A DNA stretch of 64,000 nucleotides from Mesorhizobium sp. (GTDB lineage: Bacteria; Pseudomonadota; Alphaproteobacteria; Rhizobiales; Rhizobiaceae): NCBI GenBank assembly GCA_004017535.1, contig SAJS01000004.1, positions 248,001 through 312,000 of the forward strand. The letters are read 5' to 3'. Made by a program: the position numbers and the translations under genes. Numbering within the stretch: position 1 is the stretch's first letter; each line of letters starts with the position of its first letter. A model generated the notes under the pieces. It made no database searches. It was given only the letters and a program-made list of their open reading frames with translations, and was not told the origin of the DNA. Positions 1 through 8,585 of this stretch are shown in pieces.

Positions 1-627
1 CGTGAAGTAGACGCGGTCGGTCGGCGAATAAGGTTCGTTGATGCCGACGGTGACGCCCGAGAGCCGCCGCAGCGCCGCCACCAGGGGCGTCGCCAGGCGC
101 CGGTCGTCATCATGGATGATGCCGATATGCCAGGGCCGGCTCTTGCCCTTGTAGACCGGCGTGAAGGAATGCACCGAGACCAGCCGCGTCTCCTGCCCAC
201 GCGCCAGCCGCCGGTCGACGATCTGGGAGATGGCGTCATGAAACGGACGCCAGGCAAGGTCGATCCGCGCGGCGCGCTGCTTCTCGGAAAGACCGGCATT
301 GCCGGGAATGACTGTGGTCTCGCTGACCGGCGGCACGAGGTCGGGCGCGTCGAGCGGCCGGTTGCAGTCGATGACGAGACGCGACACACGGGTCTCAACC
401 AGGGTGGCGTCAAGCGCCTCGGCCATGCGGCTGGCAACAGGCAGCGCGCCCGGATCCCATGCGATGTGGCGCGAAAGGTCTTCGGCCGGCAAGCCGAGCG
501 TTCCGAATTCGGCGGGCAGGAAGTTCGAGGCGTGGTCGCAGGTGAAGACGAAGGGGCTCAAGCCGCCAGGGTTGGTCACCCTTACGGTCTCCGACGGTGC
601 AAGGCTGGCGGGCCGTGCTTTCTCCAT
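1..627 (-). CDS. N-formylglutamate amidohydrolase family protein (C-terminus cut by window edge)
   Basis: The open frame runs from an ATG at 627 off the left edge (209 codons visible) with no stop. Family members hydrolyse N-formyl-L-glutamate to formate and glutamate, the last step of one histidine degradation route, in the cytoplasm. Visible features are an early TCDHASN segment (about residues 29-35), a DLAWRPFHDAI stretch and a VSVHSFTP segment, all typical of the FGase fold. It is divergent from an RpiR-type regulator 146 bp away, which suggests local control. No other hut gene is visible, so histidine catabolism is inferred; related FGase proteins of other function exist. Confidence 0.85.
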   Translation of the reverse strand, partial: MEKARPASLAPSETVRVTNPGGLSPFVFTCDHASNFLPAEFGTLGLPAEDLSRHIAWDPGALPVASRMAEALDATLVETRVSRLVIDCNRPLDAPDLVPPVSETTVIPGNAGLSEKQRAARIDLAWRPFHDAISQIVDRRLARGQETRLVSVHSFTPVYKGKSRPWHIGIIHDDDRRLATPLVAALRRLSGVTVGINEPYSPTDRVYFT

Positions 628-773
628 ACTGCCGTCCCCTGGGGAGCGCTGTATCTTATGTTACGTATTTTGCCTCATTGCGTCCCGGTGAATGATTTCA
701 TACAGTTTAAACGGCTTTGTCAAACGCGAATTCGGGAAAACGGCGGGGGCGGGTCAACGGATGGGGGAAAACG
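628..773. promoter_or_regulatory. Divergent intergenic region between amidohydrolase and RpiR regulator
   Basis: These 146 bases separate two divergent start codons and must carry both promoters. The stretch around 650-720 is AT-richer than the flanking genes and contains TTACGTATTT and GATTTCATAC, which could be parts of a regulator site. No clear long palindrome is visible, so the operator is not resolved. A GGGGGAAA purine run at 762-769 is the ribosome binding site of the regulator. Confidence 0.4.
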
Positions 774-1598
774 ATGATTTCCAGCATTGCCGAACTGATC
801 TCCGACCGCATCGGCGCGATGCCGGCCGGCGAGCGCCGCGCCGCCCAGACACTGATTGCCAACTATCCTTTGACCGGGCTGAAGACGGTCGCCGAATTCT
901 CGGCCGCGGCGGGCGTGTCCTCGCCGACTATCCTGCGTTTCGTCGCCAGGCTGGGTTTCCAGAACTACCCCGAATTCCAGTCGGCGCTGCAGGATGAGCT
1001 GGCGGCGCAATTGCAGTCGCCCGCTTCGCGCACGCTCGATCCAGGCTCGGCCGGCGGCGCCGTCTCGCCGATGCTGGAGGCAACGCTCGACAATTTGCGC
1101 GAGACCTTCCGACACCTCACCGACAAACAGTTGGCCGACATCGCGGCGCGGCTTGCCGAGCGGCGCGGCAAGACCTTCCTCATCGGCGGCCGCTTCACCG
1201 ATCCGCTGGCGCGCTACATGGCCGCCCATCTCGCCATCATCCAGCCGGATGTCTATCACCTCGCAGGCCAGGAGAGCATCTGGCGCGACCGCCTGATCGA
1301 CATGGGCAAGCGTGACGTGCTGGTGATCTTCGACATCCGCCGCTACCAGGAAAGCCTCGTCCGCTTCGCCGAGAAAGCGCATCACCGCGGCGTGCAGATC
1401 ATCCTCTTTACCGACCAATGGCTGTCGCCGATCGCCCGCTTCGCTCGCCATGTGATCGCCGGACGCACTGCCGTGCCTTCGGCCTGGGATTCGTCCGCCG
1501 CTCTCTTCGTCGTCGCCGAAACCCTGATCGGCGCCGTGACGAGGCAATTGGAAGCCGCCGGCGCCAAGCGCATCCGCGATCTCGAAAGCTTGCGCTGA
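774..1598 (+). CDS. MurR/RpiR family transcriptional regulator
   Basis: A 274-residue protein with the standard RpiR architecture: an N-terminal HTH_6 domain (about residues 1-77, with GVSSPTILRFVARLGF as the turn and recognition helix) and a C-terminal SIS domain (about 115-250) that binds phosphorylated sugars or other ligands. The ATG at 774 is chosen because a purine-rich GGGGGAAA precedes it and MISSIAELI is a typical family start; an upstream in-frame ATG at 717 would add 19 non-conserved residues. It is divergent from the N-formylglutamate amidohydrolase and probably controls it. The ligand is unknown. Confidence 0.88.
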   Translation: MISSIAELISDRIGAMPAGERRAAQTLIANYPLTGLKTVAEFSAAAGVSSPTILRFVARLGFQNYPEFQSALQDELAAQLQSPASRTLDPGSAGGAVSPMLEATLDNLRETFRHLTDKQLADIAARLAERRGKTFLIGGRFTDPLARYMAAHLAIIQPDVYHLAGQESIWRDRLIDMGKRDVLVIFDIRRYQESLVRFAEKAHHRGVQIILFTDQWLSPIARFARHVIAGRTAVPSAWDSSAALFVVAETLIGAVTRQLEAAGAKRIRDLESLR

Positions 1599-1778
1599 GA
1601 TCTTCGGCCTTCGCGGAAATACCGTAGGGATCAGGCCGAGACGGCAGTCCGGTTTCTCGATTATCTCGACATCACCGGGCTCGCTGACGGGAACTCCCTG
1701 CGCCACCTTTGCGCCGTCGTTTCCGGCATGAGCAGATCATGGATTAGGTCCTGACATCCAGCCGGCCGGGCGAAATCC

Positions 1779-2183
1779 TTACAGACGCCCCTCGATCGAC
1801 CAGCGCGCTGCCAGGAAATTCAGCACGGCCGCGACCACGACGCCGATGATCTTGGCTGGCCACACGCCGATGGCCCCTGCCAGTGCCGCGATGGAGAGAC
1901 TGGAAACACCTAGCGAAATCAGTGCGCCCAGCGAGACGAAGCGCAGAAAGGAATGGTGAAGCTGGATGTCCGGGTCCCGCTCGAACGACCAGAAGCGGTT
2001 CGCCACGAAGGAGAAGAGGACCGCGACGAACCAGGCGCCGACATTGGCGGCCAGAGCCGGCGTCGCGAGCTTGAGCAGCAGGAAGAATGCGGTGAGGTCG
2101 ATGCCGGTATTGACCAGTCCGACAAGAGCGAAGCGGACGATCTTGCTGCCGGTCGAACGCTGTGGCTGGCCGGCATTGCTCAT
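1779..2183 (-). CDS. GtrA family membrane protein
   Basis: A 134-residue protein with four hydrophobic segments and the GtrA signature (FALVGLVNTGIDLTAFFLL near residue 18, then WFVAVLFSFVANRFWSF). GtrA proteins are thought to flip polyprenyl-phosphate-linked sugars across the inner membrane. It is the last gene of a four-gene minus-strand operon; its start overlaps the stop of the upstream deacetylase by 4 bases, so it is probably translationally coupled. The context with a GT2 transferase and a GT87-type protein supports flipping of a lipid-linked sugar. Confidence 0.85.
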   Translation of the reverse strand: MSNAGQPQRSTGSKIVRFALVGLVNTGIDLTAFFLLLKLATPALAANVGAWFVAVLFSFVANRFWSFERDPDIQLHHSFLRFVSLGALISLGVSSLSIAALAGAIGVWPAKIIGVVVAAVLNFLAARWSIEGRL

Positions 2184-3001
2184 GTGCCGCCATCCATGAC
2201 GCGGGCTCCGGCCTTGTCGAGGATGTCGCCGAAACCCTGCGAGGAAAGAACCGTGTACTCAACCTCGCGCGCGCCCTGCATCGGGTCTCGCGCCCGCAAA
2301 ATGTCATCGACATGGCCCGGATGGCACATGAACACCCCTTGTGCGGGCAAGGTCTTGATCGCGGCGCGCAGCGTCGAGGCGAATTTTTCCGGCTGCCGCC
2401 AGTCATAGATCCCGGAAAGCGGCGTCATGACGTTAAAGCCGGCCCGTTGCATCGCTGTGTTGAAGCCCGCGGCCAGAGCGGCGACCGCCGCGATCTTGGC
2501 CGCCGCCGCATCAAGGCCGAGAAGCCCGGGCGCCCCGCGCAGCGCCGGCTTGTGCGCGCTTGCCCCGAACCGCGCGAGCAACCAATTCCTCACCACGGGA
2601 AGAAAATGCACGTGCTGGTGTCCGTCGATATAGTCGGGGGGGCCGTCCAGCGCTTCGACGAAGCGGTCGTACTGGGCGTCGAGCTCGGCATGAACGTCCG
2701 GCTCGTCGATACGCCCGCGCCGCACCGGCAGCGCGAGGGAGGCGAGCCCCGGCAGCCTGCCTTCCGGCGCCAAGCTCGACCAACCGGTTGCGGCGACCTG
2801 ATCGGTGAGGGTCAGATGCAGCCCGACGGCAGCCCGACGGCGGAACGGCCTGATGCGCGCCGCCGCCTCCTCCCACTCGGGAAAACCCGTCATGCAGCCG
2901 GTTCCGGTCAGCCGGCCGCGATCGATCAGCTCGAGGATCGCGTCCGACACGCCCGGCGCCAGCCCGTAATCGTCAGCAATCAGGCGGACCGGCCGGGTCA
3001 T
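2180..3001 (-). CDS. YdjC/ChbG family carbohydrate deacetylase (HpnK/NaxD-like)
   Basis: A 273-residue protein of the YdjC-type deacetylase superfamily, which removes N-acetyl groups from sugars using a metal. Visible metal and catalytic motifs are the N-terminal IADDYG (D10, D11), GLHLTLTD (H62) and DGHQHVHFLP (H128, H130, H132). It overlaps both neighbours by 4 bases: the GT2 transferase upstream and GtrA downstream. That coupling suggests it acts on the sugar loaded onto the polyprenyl carrier by the GT2 enzyme, as NaxD does on undecaprenyl-phosphate GalNAc in Francisella. HpnK-type hopanoid deacetylation is the main alternative, but no hopanoid gene is nearby. Confidence 0.82.
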   Translation of the reverse strand: MTRPVRLIADDYGLAPGVSDAILELIDRGRLTGTGCMTGFPEWEEAAARIRPFRRRAAVGLHLTLTDQVAATGWSSLAPEGRLPGLASLALPVRRGRIDEPDVHAELDAQYDRFVEALDGPPDYIDGHQHVHFLPVVRNWLLARFGASAHKPALRGAPGLLGLDAAAAKIAAVAALAAGFNTAMQRAGFNVMTPLSGIYDWRQPEKFASTLRAAIKTLPAQGVFMCHPGHVDDILRARDPMQGAREVEYTVLSSQGFGDILDKAGARVMDGGT

Positions 3002-3966
3002 TCGCCGGGGGCGGCCTGCTCGGCGGACTCGCCGCGCAGGACATCGCGCACGATGTAGACGGGCCGCTCCTTGCTTTCACTGAGCGTGACCCAGACATAT
3101 TCGCCGATCAGGCCGAGCAGCGCCAGGTTGAGGCCGCCCAGCAACACGACGGCGACCATGATGCTTGGATAGCCGGGCACAGCGATGCCGTAGAAGAGCA
3201 CCTCGAAGAGCACTTTCACGCCATAGGCGAGACCGGCAAATGCCGCCAGCAATCCGATGAGGCTGATGATGCGCAGCGGGATCACGGAAAACGAGGTGAA
3301 CCCTTCGAGCGAGAACGCGATCAGGTTGAACCGGCTCCATTTCGACGTGCCGCTGGCTCGGCTTTCCGGCGAATAAAGCACCGCCTTCTGGCGAAAGCCC
3401 GCCCAGGCGAACAGGCCTTTGTTGAAGCGACGCTTGTCGCGCACGCTGGTCAGGGCACGCGCGACCGCGCCGCGCATGACGCGGAAGTCCCCGGCATTTT
3501 CGGGGATATCGAAGCGCTGGCTGCTGTTGATCAGCTTGTAGAAAAGCCGCGCCAGCTGGCTGCGCCGCCAACTGCCCTCCCGCCGGTCGTTCTGCGCAAA
3601 GACGACATCGATCTCCGGGTTGTCGACCAGCTCGCCGATCATTTTCAGGCTGATGTCCATCGAATGCTGCAGGTCGGAGTCCATGATGAGGACCAGGTCG
3701 CCGCGGGAATGGTCGAGGCCGGCGAGCACCGCCGCTTCCTTGCCGAAATTGCGGCTGAGCCGCATGATCTCCCAGGAGCCGGACAGCGCCGCCGCGAATG
3801 TCTCGGCGCTGCCGTCGTGGCTGCCGTCATCGACGAGGATCTTGCGCACCGTCATGCCGAAGCGCTCCGCCACAGCAGCCTCGAGCCTGTCGAGCAGCCC
3901 GACGAAGGCAACAGCGGATTCGGCCTCGTTGAAGAACGGCGCGATGACGTCAAGCCTCTCAGCCAT
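2998..3966 (-). CDS. Polyprenyl-phosphate glycosyltransferase, GT2 family (GtrB/ArnC/FlmF2-like)
   Basis: A 322-residue GT2 enzyme of the DPM1-like, membrane-anchored class. The N-terminal catalytic domain shows APFFNEAES, LVDDGSHDGS and the metal-binding MDSD motif at residues 95-98; two C-terminal hydrophobic segments (about 233-255 and 265-290) anchor it in the inner membrane. Such enzymes transfer a sugar from a nucleotide donor to undecaprenyl phosphate. It sits between the GT87-type protein (8-base overlap) and the deacetylase (4-base overlap). The donor sugar cannot be read from the sequence. Confidence 0.88.
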   Translation of the reverse strand: MAERLDVIAPFFNEAESAVAFVGLLDRLEAAVAERFGMTVRKILVDDGSHDGSAETFAAALSGSWEIMRLSRNFGKEAAVLAGLDHSRGDLVLIMDSDLQHSMDISLKMIGELVDNPEIDVVFAQNDRREGSWRRSQLARLFYKLINSSQRFDIPENAGDFRVMRGAVARALTSVRDKRRFNKGLFAWAGFRQKAVLYSPESRASGTSKWSRFNLIAFSLEGFTSFSVIPLRIISLIGLLAAFAGLAYGVKVLFEVLFYGIAVPGYPSIMVAVVLLGGLNLALLGLIGEYVWVTLSESKERPVYIVRDVLRGESAEQAAPGE

Positions 3967-5125
3967 GTGCGACGGCTCCCCCGGCCGGCATCTTCTGTCT
4001 GCCTCGCGTCCAGAACCAGCCGATCAGCAGGCAGGCAACTATGCTGACGCCGATTGGCCGGAACCACGGGTGGAAAAGGTCGTGCAGCCGACTATCGACA
4101 CTGGTCAGTCCGGTGACGAAGAGGAGCGCAGCCAGCAACCATCGCGTGATCACGGCTCCCTTCTCCTGCCAAAGCAAGGCGATTGAGAGACCGGCGGGCA
4201 CTGCCACCATGGCATAGGTGTTCTGCTCGACCCGCGGATTGAAGACGCACATGTAGCATGCCGCGGCGAGGAAGATGGCGAGTCCGCCGAGGTTGGAGTC
4301 CAGCCTGCGATCGAACTGGAGCACCAGCCAAAGTGTGAGCAAACCGGCGACGACGCGCACGATCGTCGCCATGGATTCAGGGATCGGCACCCCAAACCGC
4401 GTGAAAGGCGCCGTGAAATCGGCCGGGACGAAGGGGCCGGTCGGGTCGACCGTCATCGAAGTCAGCAGCCGGAAGAAATCATGATATTGCGCGTTGATAT
4501 AGTCGGTCGACGCAAAGCCATAGGGGATGACGAGCACGACAAGGACTGCCAGCGCCAGCGCCGGTATCAGCCTGGGACGCAGCGCTCCCGCCAGCAGCAG
4601 CATGATGATCGCGGTGGGCTTGGCGATGATCGCAAGCATGGCCCAGAAGAAGCATTCGGCGCGGCGCCCCTCCAGTGCCGAAAGCGTCAAAAACCAGCAC
4701 GCCCCGGTAAGCAGGATCGTAGCCTGGCCATTGCGAAGCGCTGCCAGCGAAACCGGCAGGGCGAGGAAGAGACCGAAAGACAGGAGCCATGTCTGCTCCT
4801 CGCCGCCCACCTTGCGGACCTGGCGCATCGCGGCAAAGGTAAGCACCCCGAAGCCCAGCATGTGCCACAAAAAATCGCCCAGATAGGGCCCGAGCTTCAG
4901 CAGCGGAACATAGAGGGCGGCGAAGGCGGGAGCGTATAGGTACCCCATGGCGACTTCGACCTGATACAGCGGTTCTCCGCTCAGAAACGCTTCGCTGCCA
5001 TGTCTATAGATATGAACCACCGAACGCGCGTCGGGCGACCATAGCGCCAGGCCAAGCACAATCAGAAACGACCCGACCCAAAGCCAAAACCCCAAACGGT
5101 CGAAAACCGGCTTGGTTATCGTCAT
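3959..5125 (-). CDS. GT87-type (DUF2029) integral membrane glycosyltransferase-like protein
   Basis: A 388-residue polytopic protein with about ten hydrophobic segments. The first begins near residue 13 (FWLWVGSFLIVLGLALW) and is followed by a periplasmic-type loop with YRHGSEAFLSGEPLYQ, characteristic of the GT87/DUF2029 family, whose studied members are mannosyltransferases using lipid-linked donors. It is the first gene of the four-gene operon and would transfer the sugar from the polyprenyl carrier to a periplasmic acceptor such as lipid A or another glycoconjugate. The acceptor is unknown. Confidence 0.8.
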   Translation of the reverse strand: MTITKPVFDRLGFWLWVGSFLIVLGLALWSPDARSVVHIYRHGSEAFLSGEPLYQVEVAMGYLYAPAFAALYVPLLKLGPYLGDFLWHMLGFGVLTFAAMRQVRKVGGEEQTWLLSFGLFLALPVSLAALRNGQATILLTGACWFLTLSALEGRRAECFFWAMLAIIAKPTAIIMLLLAGALRPRLIPALALAVLVVLVIPYGFASTDYINAQYHDFFRLLTSMTVDPTGPFVPADFTAPFTRFGVPIPESMATIVRVVAGLLTLWLVLQFDRRLDSNLGGLAIFLAAACYMCVFNPRVEQNTYAMVAVPAGLSIALLWQEKGAVITRWLLAALLFVTGLTSVDSRLHDLFHPWFRPIGVSIVACLLIGWFWTRGRQKMPAGGAVAHG

Positions 5126-5322
5126 AGCGCACCCCGCATTCCGACCAGAACGGCTTTCCCATCGCCGCTTGGCCTCAGCGCCGGCCAGATATCACATCGA
5201 AATGAAATAGAACATCCGAGCGTGACCGTCGCCAGCGCGCGGCAACGGAAGGCGAAACAGCGGCGTTTTTCCGCCACTCCCTTGCCGATCACAGCTTTGT
5301 GTTCAAATCGGCGCCCGGCTGA
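5126..5322. promoter_or_regulatory. Intergenic region upstream of the glycolipid operon
   Basis: These 197 bases lie upstream of the GT87-type gene and downstream of the MDR oxidoreductase stop, both read on the minus strand. The operon promoter must lie here. The stretch AGATATCACATCGAAATGAAATAG (about 5187-5210) is AT-richer than its surroundings, but I cannot define -35/-10 boxes with confidence and see no strong terminator hairpin. Confidence 0.3.
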
Positions 5323-6360
5323 TTACGGCTTGATGAACACCTTTCCGTTGGGCTTGGCGAGCTCGGCCGGCAGCCGTGCCATCGCTTCGTCCAAAGGCAC
5401 GACCGCCGTGACGTCGGTCGACCAGCGTCCGTCGGAAAAGCGCTTCTGCGCCTCCAGCACCGCCAGACCCCGCCTGTCGCGGAACTGGCGCATCCATTCG
5501 GCCAGCCAGAAACCCTCGACGCGTTTGTGCTGGAAGATCAGTTGCCCCGGCTCGCGGATAACCGTCGGCTCGGCTTCGAGCCGGCCATAGACGATCCAGC
5601 GTGCCCGCTTCGGCATGGCATTGAAGATAGTCGAAGCCAGCGGACCGGTGACCGCGTCGAGGAAGATGCGCGGCTGCTCGGCCTTCATGGTTTCGCGCAG
5701 CACGGCCTCGAAATTCGCCGCCTTCTCATTGAGCACATGGGCGGCGCCGAGGTCCTTCAGCAATGGGATCTGCTCGTCACGGCGCACGGTGACGATCGGC
5801 CGGAAACCCGCCTCCTTCGCCAGCCCGATGATCAGCTTGCAGAGCTGGCTGGCGCCGGCGGTCATGATGAAGGCTTTTTCGCCCTCCTGCCTGACGATGT
5901 CGAACATGGCCAAGGCGGTTAGCGGATTGACGATCATCGCGGCGCCATCCTCGTCGCGCACCGTGCCGATGAGCGGGATGCAGGATGCGGCCTCGGCAAC
6001 CGCAAAATCCGCCCATGCCCCCCAGTTCGACACGCCGGTGGCGAAGGCGACGCGCTTGCCGGCAAGGCTTTTTGCGTACGGATCATCGCCGGTGGCAACG
6101 ACGACGCCGACGCCTTCAAAGCCCGCCGGCCTGCCCTTGACCCGCGGCTGGCCGTACTGGCCTTTGATGAAGGCGATGTCGGAGGGGTTGATCGAGGCAA
6201 GGCTGACCTTGATAAGCGCCTGTGTCGGCCCGGGCTCCGGCACGGCTATGCTGCCGGGCTGGAGGTAAGGCTCCATCGCTTCCAACGCGGCCGCCGAAGG
6301 CTTCCTGGTGTAACCGTCGCCGACAAGCAGCAGACCTCGCATTTGCGATGGAAGCGTCAT
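5323..6360 (-). CDS. Zinc-binding-type alcohol dehydrogenase / quinone oxidoreductase (MDR family)
   Basis: A 345-residue medium-chain reductase. The N-terminal GroES-like domain (VPEPGPTQALIKVSLASINPSD near 40-60) is followed by a nucleotide-binding domain starting around AFIMTAGASQLCKLIIGLAK; the structural and catalytic zinc cysteines of classical alcohol dehydrogenases are absent, so it belongs to the zinc-free quinone-oxidoreductase branch. The ATG at 6360 is chosen because the frame is open much further upstream but only antisense to the preceding gene. It starts 5 bases after the acyl-CoA dehydrogenase stop, so the two are co-transcribed. Substrate unknown; an enoyl-thioester or quinone-like substrate is plausible. 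Confidence 0.85.
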   Translation of the reverse strand: MTLPSQMRGLLLVGDGYTRKPSAAALEAMEPYLQPGSIAVPEPGPTQALIKVSLASINPSDIAFIKGQYGQPRVKGRPAGFEGVGVVVATGDDPYAKSLAGKRVAFATGVSNWGAWADFAVAEAASCIPLIGTVRDEDGAAMIVNPLTALAMFDIVRQEGEKAFIMTAGASQLCKLIIGLAKEAGFRPIVTVRRDEQIPLLKDLGAAHVLNEKAANFEAVLRETMKAEQPRIFLDAVTGPLASTIFNAMPKRARWIVYGRLEAEPTVIREPGQLIFQHKRVEGFWLAEWMRQFRDRRGLAVLEAQKRFSDGRWSTDVTAVVPLDEAMARLPAELAKPNGKVFIKP

Positions 6361-6365
6361 GGTCG

Positions 6366-7607
6366 TCAGACCTTTTCCTGCGTGTATTTCTTCAGTTCCG
6401 TGCGCGCCACCTGGCGCCGGTGCACGGCGTCCGGTCCGTCCGCCAGCCGCAGCGTCCGCAGATGCGTCCAGGAGCGAGCGAGCGGCGCGTCCTGGCTGAT
6501 GCCTTGCGCGCCGAACATCTGCACCGCCTCGTCCGTGACCTTCAGCGCGACGCGGGGCGCCACCACCTTGATCTGGCTGATCCAGGGGGCGGCCGCGCGC
6601 GCGTCTCCCTGGTCGATCATCCATGCGGCCTTCAGGCACAGGAGCCGCGCCATCTCGATCTCCATGCGGCATTCGGCGATGATGTCGAAATTGGCGCCGA
6701 GCTTGGCCAGCGACTGGCCGAAGGCCTCGCGCCGCACCGAGCGCTGGCACAGCATCTCCAGCGCCATCTCGGCCTGGCCGATGGCGCGCATGCAGTGATG
6801 GATGCGGCCCGGCCCCAGCCGCCCCTGCGCGATCTCGAAGCCCCTGCCCTCGCCGAGGATCAGGTTCGCCGCCGGCACTCGCACATTCTCGAATCTCAGA
6901 TGCATATGGCCGTGCGGAGCGTCATCGTCGCCATAGACCTGCATCGGCCGCAATTTGGTGACGCCCTTGCTGTCGGAAGGCACCAGGATCATCGAATGCC
7001 GGCGATGCTGCGGCTCCTCGTCCGATCCGGTCCTGACCATGACGATATAGATGGCGCAGCGCGGATCGCCGGCGCCGGACGCCCACCATTTCTCGCCGTT
7101 CAGCACATAATCGCCGCCCTGCATCTCGCAGCGCATCGAGATGTTGGTCGCGTCCGAGGAGGCAACGTCCGGCTCGGTCATGAGATAGGCCGAGCGTATG
7201 CGGCCCTCCAGCAGCGGCTCCAGCCAGTCGCGCTTGTGCGCCTCCGAGCCGTAGCGCTCCAGCACCTCCATGTTGCCGGTGTCGGGCGCCGAGCAGTTGA
7301 AGGTCTCGGCGCCGAGATGCGCCTTGCCCATCTCCTCCGCCAGATAGGCATATTCGACGGTGGAAAGACCGTAGCCGCGTTTGGAATCGGTCAGCCAGAA
7401 GTTCCACAACCCGCGCTCTCGCGCCGTCTTCTTCAAGCCTTCGAGGATCTCGGTCTGCCTGGCAGTGTAGGCCCAGCGGTCGCCCTCCTTGCCGATTTCG
7501 GCGAGAAACTCCTCCCCGAGTGGCGCGATCTCGTCGCGAACCATAGCCGCCACACGCTGGTGGATCGGCTTCAGCCGCTCGGTCATGCCGAGATTCATGT
7601 CCGCCAT
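6366..7607 (-). CDS. Acyl-CoA dehydrogenase, ACAD10/11-like
   Basis: A 413-residue FAD-dependent acyl-CoA dehydrogenase. It shows the N-terminal helical domain, the EPDVASSDATN flavin-contact loop, GEKWWASGAG in the beta domain and GRLGPGRIHHCMRAIG in the C-terminal helical domain. This combination is typical of the ACAD10/ACAD11 and plant IBR3 branch rather than short-chain beta-oxidation enzymes. The ATG at 7607 follows GGGACCGGAAG; an upstream in-frame start would add 39 non-family residues. It is the first gene of a minus-strand pair with an MDR oxidoreductase and is divergent from SDR, MaoC and APH-kinase genes. The separate kinase nearby corresponds to the kinase domain fused to ACAD10/11 in animals. 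Confidence 0.9.
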   Translation of the reverse strand: MADMNLGMTERLKPIHQRVAAMVRDEIAPLGEEFLAEIGKEGDRWAYTARQTEILEGLKKTARERGLWNFWLTDSKRGYGLSTVEYAYLAEEMGKAHLGAETFNCSAPDTGNMEVLERYGSEAHKRDWLEPLLEGRIRSAYLMTEPDVASSDATNISMRCEMQGGDYVLNGEKWWASGAGDPRCAIYIVMVRTGSDEEPQHRRHSMILVPSDSKGVTKLRPMQVYGDDDAPHGHMHLRFENVRVPAANLILGEGRGFEIAQGRLGPGRIHHCMRAIGQAEMALEMLCQRSVRREAFGQSLAKLGANFDIIAECRMEIEMARLLCLKAAWMIDQGDARAAAPWISQIKVVAPRVALKVTDEAVQMFGAQGISQDAPLARSWTHLRTLRLADGPDAVHRRQVARTELKKYTQEKV

Positions 7608-7723
7608 CGCTTCCGGTCCCTTTCGCAGATAAATCTTTACCCGTGGCAAGGATGACCGTACTTCGGCTAGCCTTGTCAACGCGAGTCCCCTCGCCGGTTT
7701 GATCGAGGGTGCGGAGGAATGCA
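7608..7723. promoter_or_regulatory. Divergent promoter region of the acyl-CoA cluster
   Basis: These 116 bases separate the divergent acyl-CoA dehydrogenase and SDR genes. The segment near 7626-7670 includes CAGATAAATCTTTACCCG and GACCGTACTTCGG. The latter has a GTAC core like those around the TetR gene 3.4 kb away, but only as a single half. A GGAGGA ribosome binding site for the SDR lies at 7713-7718. No firm -35/-10 assignment is possible by eye. Confidence 0.35.
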
Positions 7724-8539
7724 ATGAGCTATCTGGACAAGCTGTTCTCGGTCGCCGGCAAGACCGCGCTGGTGACGGGAGCGGCGACCGGCATTGGCCG
7801 CATGGTGGCGACCGGCCTGGTGCGCGCCGGCGCCCATGTGATGATCGCCTCGCGCAAGGGTGAGGATTGCGCCAAAGTCGCCAACGAATTGAACGCGCTC
7901 GGCGGCTCCGGCCAGGCCGAGGGCTTTGCCGGCGACGTATCCAGCGAAGCGGGCATCGCCGCTCTTGTCGCTGAGGTGAAGGCGCGCTCGGAGCGCCTGC
8001 ACATCCTGATCAACAATGCCGGCATTTCCTGGGGCGCGCCGCTGGAGGAGTTCCCCTACCACGCCTGGGCCAAGGTGTTCGGCGTCAATGTCACCGCCGT
8101 CTTCCACCTGACGCGGGAGCTTTTGCCGCTACTTGACGCAGCGGCAAGTGACGAGGATCCGGCCCGCGTGATCAATCTCGGCTCGGTGATGGGCACCCAG
8201 CCGCTTGCCGACGACGCCTATTCCTACGCCGCCTCCAAGGCCGCCGTGCATCATCTGACGCGCACGCTGGCGATCGAGTTCGCCGCCCGCCGCATCACCG
8301 TCAACGCCTTTGCCCCCGGTCCTTTCCAGAGCCGCATGACGGCCTTCGCCACCGCGACCGAGGAACAGGCGAAACATGTTGGTAACCATGTTCCACTCGG
8401 CCGCATCGGCGTGGCGGATGACATTGCCGGCGCGACGCTTTATTTGTGCAGCCGTGCCGGAAGCTACGTCACCGGCGCCATCCTGCCCATCGACGGCGGC
8501 CAGTCGGTGCAGCACGGAATGACGTTGTTCAAGGAGTAA
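7724..8539 (+). CDS. SDR family oxidoreductase
   Basis: A 271-residue classical short-chain dehydrogenase. The nucleotide-binding TGAATGIGR lies near residues 18-26, the structural NNAG near 100, and the catalytic YSYAASKAA (YxxxK) near 166-174, with the family C-terminal DGGQS. The start is set by GGAGGA six bases before the ATG at 7724. It leads the plus-strand operon with MaoC, APH-kinase and a second SDR, so it probably oxidises a hydroxyacyl-CoA or related alcohol to the ketone. Exact substrate unknown. Confidence 0.88.
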   Translation: MSYLDKLFSVAGKTALVTGAATGIGRMVATGLVRAGAHVMIASRKGEDCAKVANELNALGGSGQAEGFAGDVSSEAGIAALVAEVKARSERLHILINNAGISWGAPLEEFPYHAWAKVFGVNVTAVFHLTRELLPLLDAAASDEDPARVINLGSVMGTQPLADDAYSYAASKAAVHHLTRTLAIEFAARRITVNAFAPGPFQSRMTAFATATEEQAKHVGNHVPLGRIGVADDIAGATLYLCSRAGSYVTGAILPIDGGQSVQHGMTLFKE

Positions 8540-8585
8540 GACGCCCGATTCAAGGAATCCGGGCGGGGGTGCGGAGGACATCAGC

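Noticed and set aside
112..777. Plus-strand open frames over the first 700 bases
   Set aside because: They are opposite the N-formylglutamate amidohydrolase, whose motifs are clear on the minus strand.
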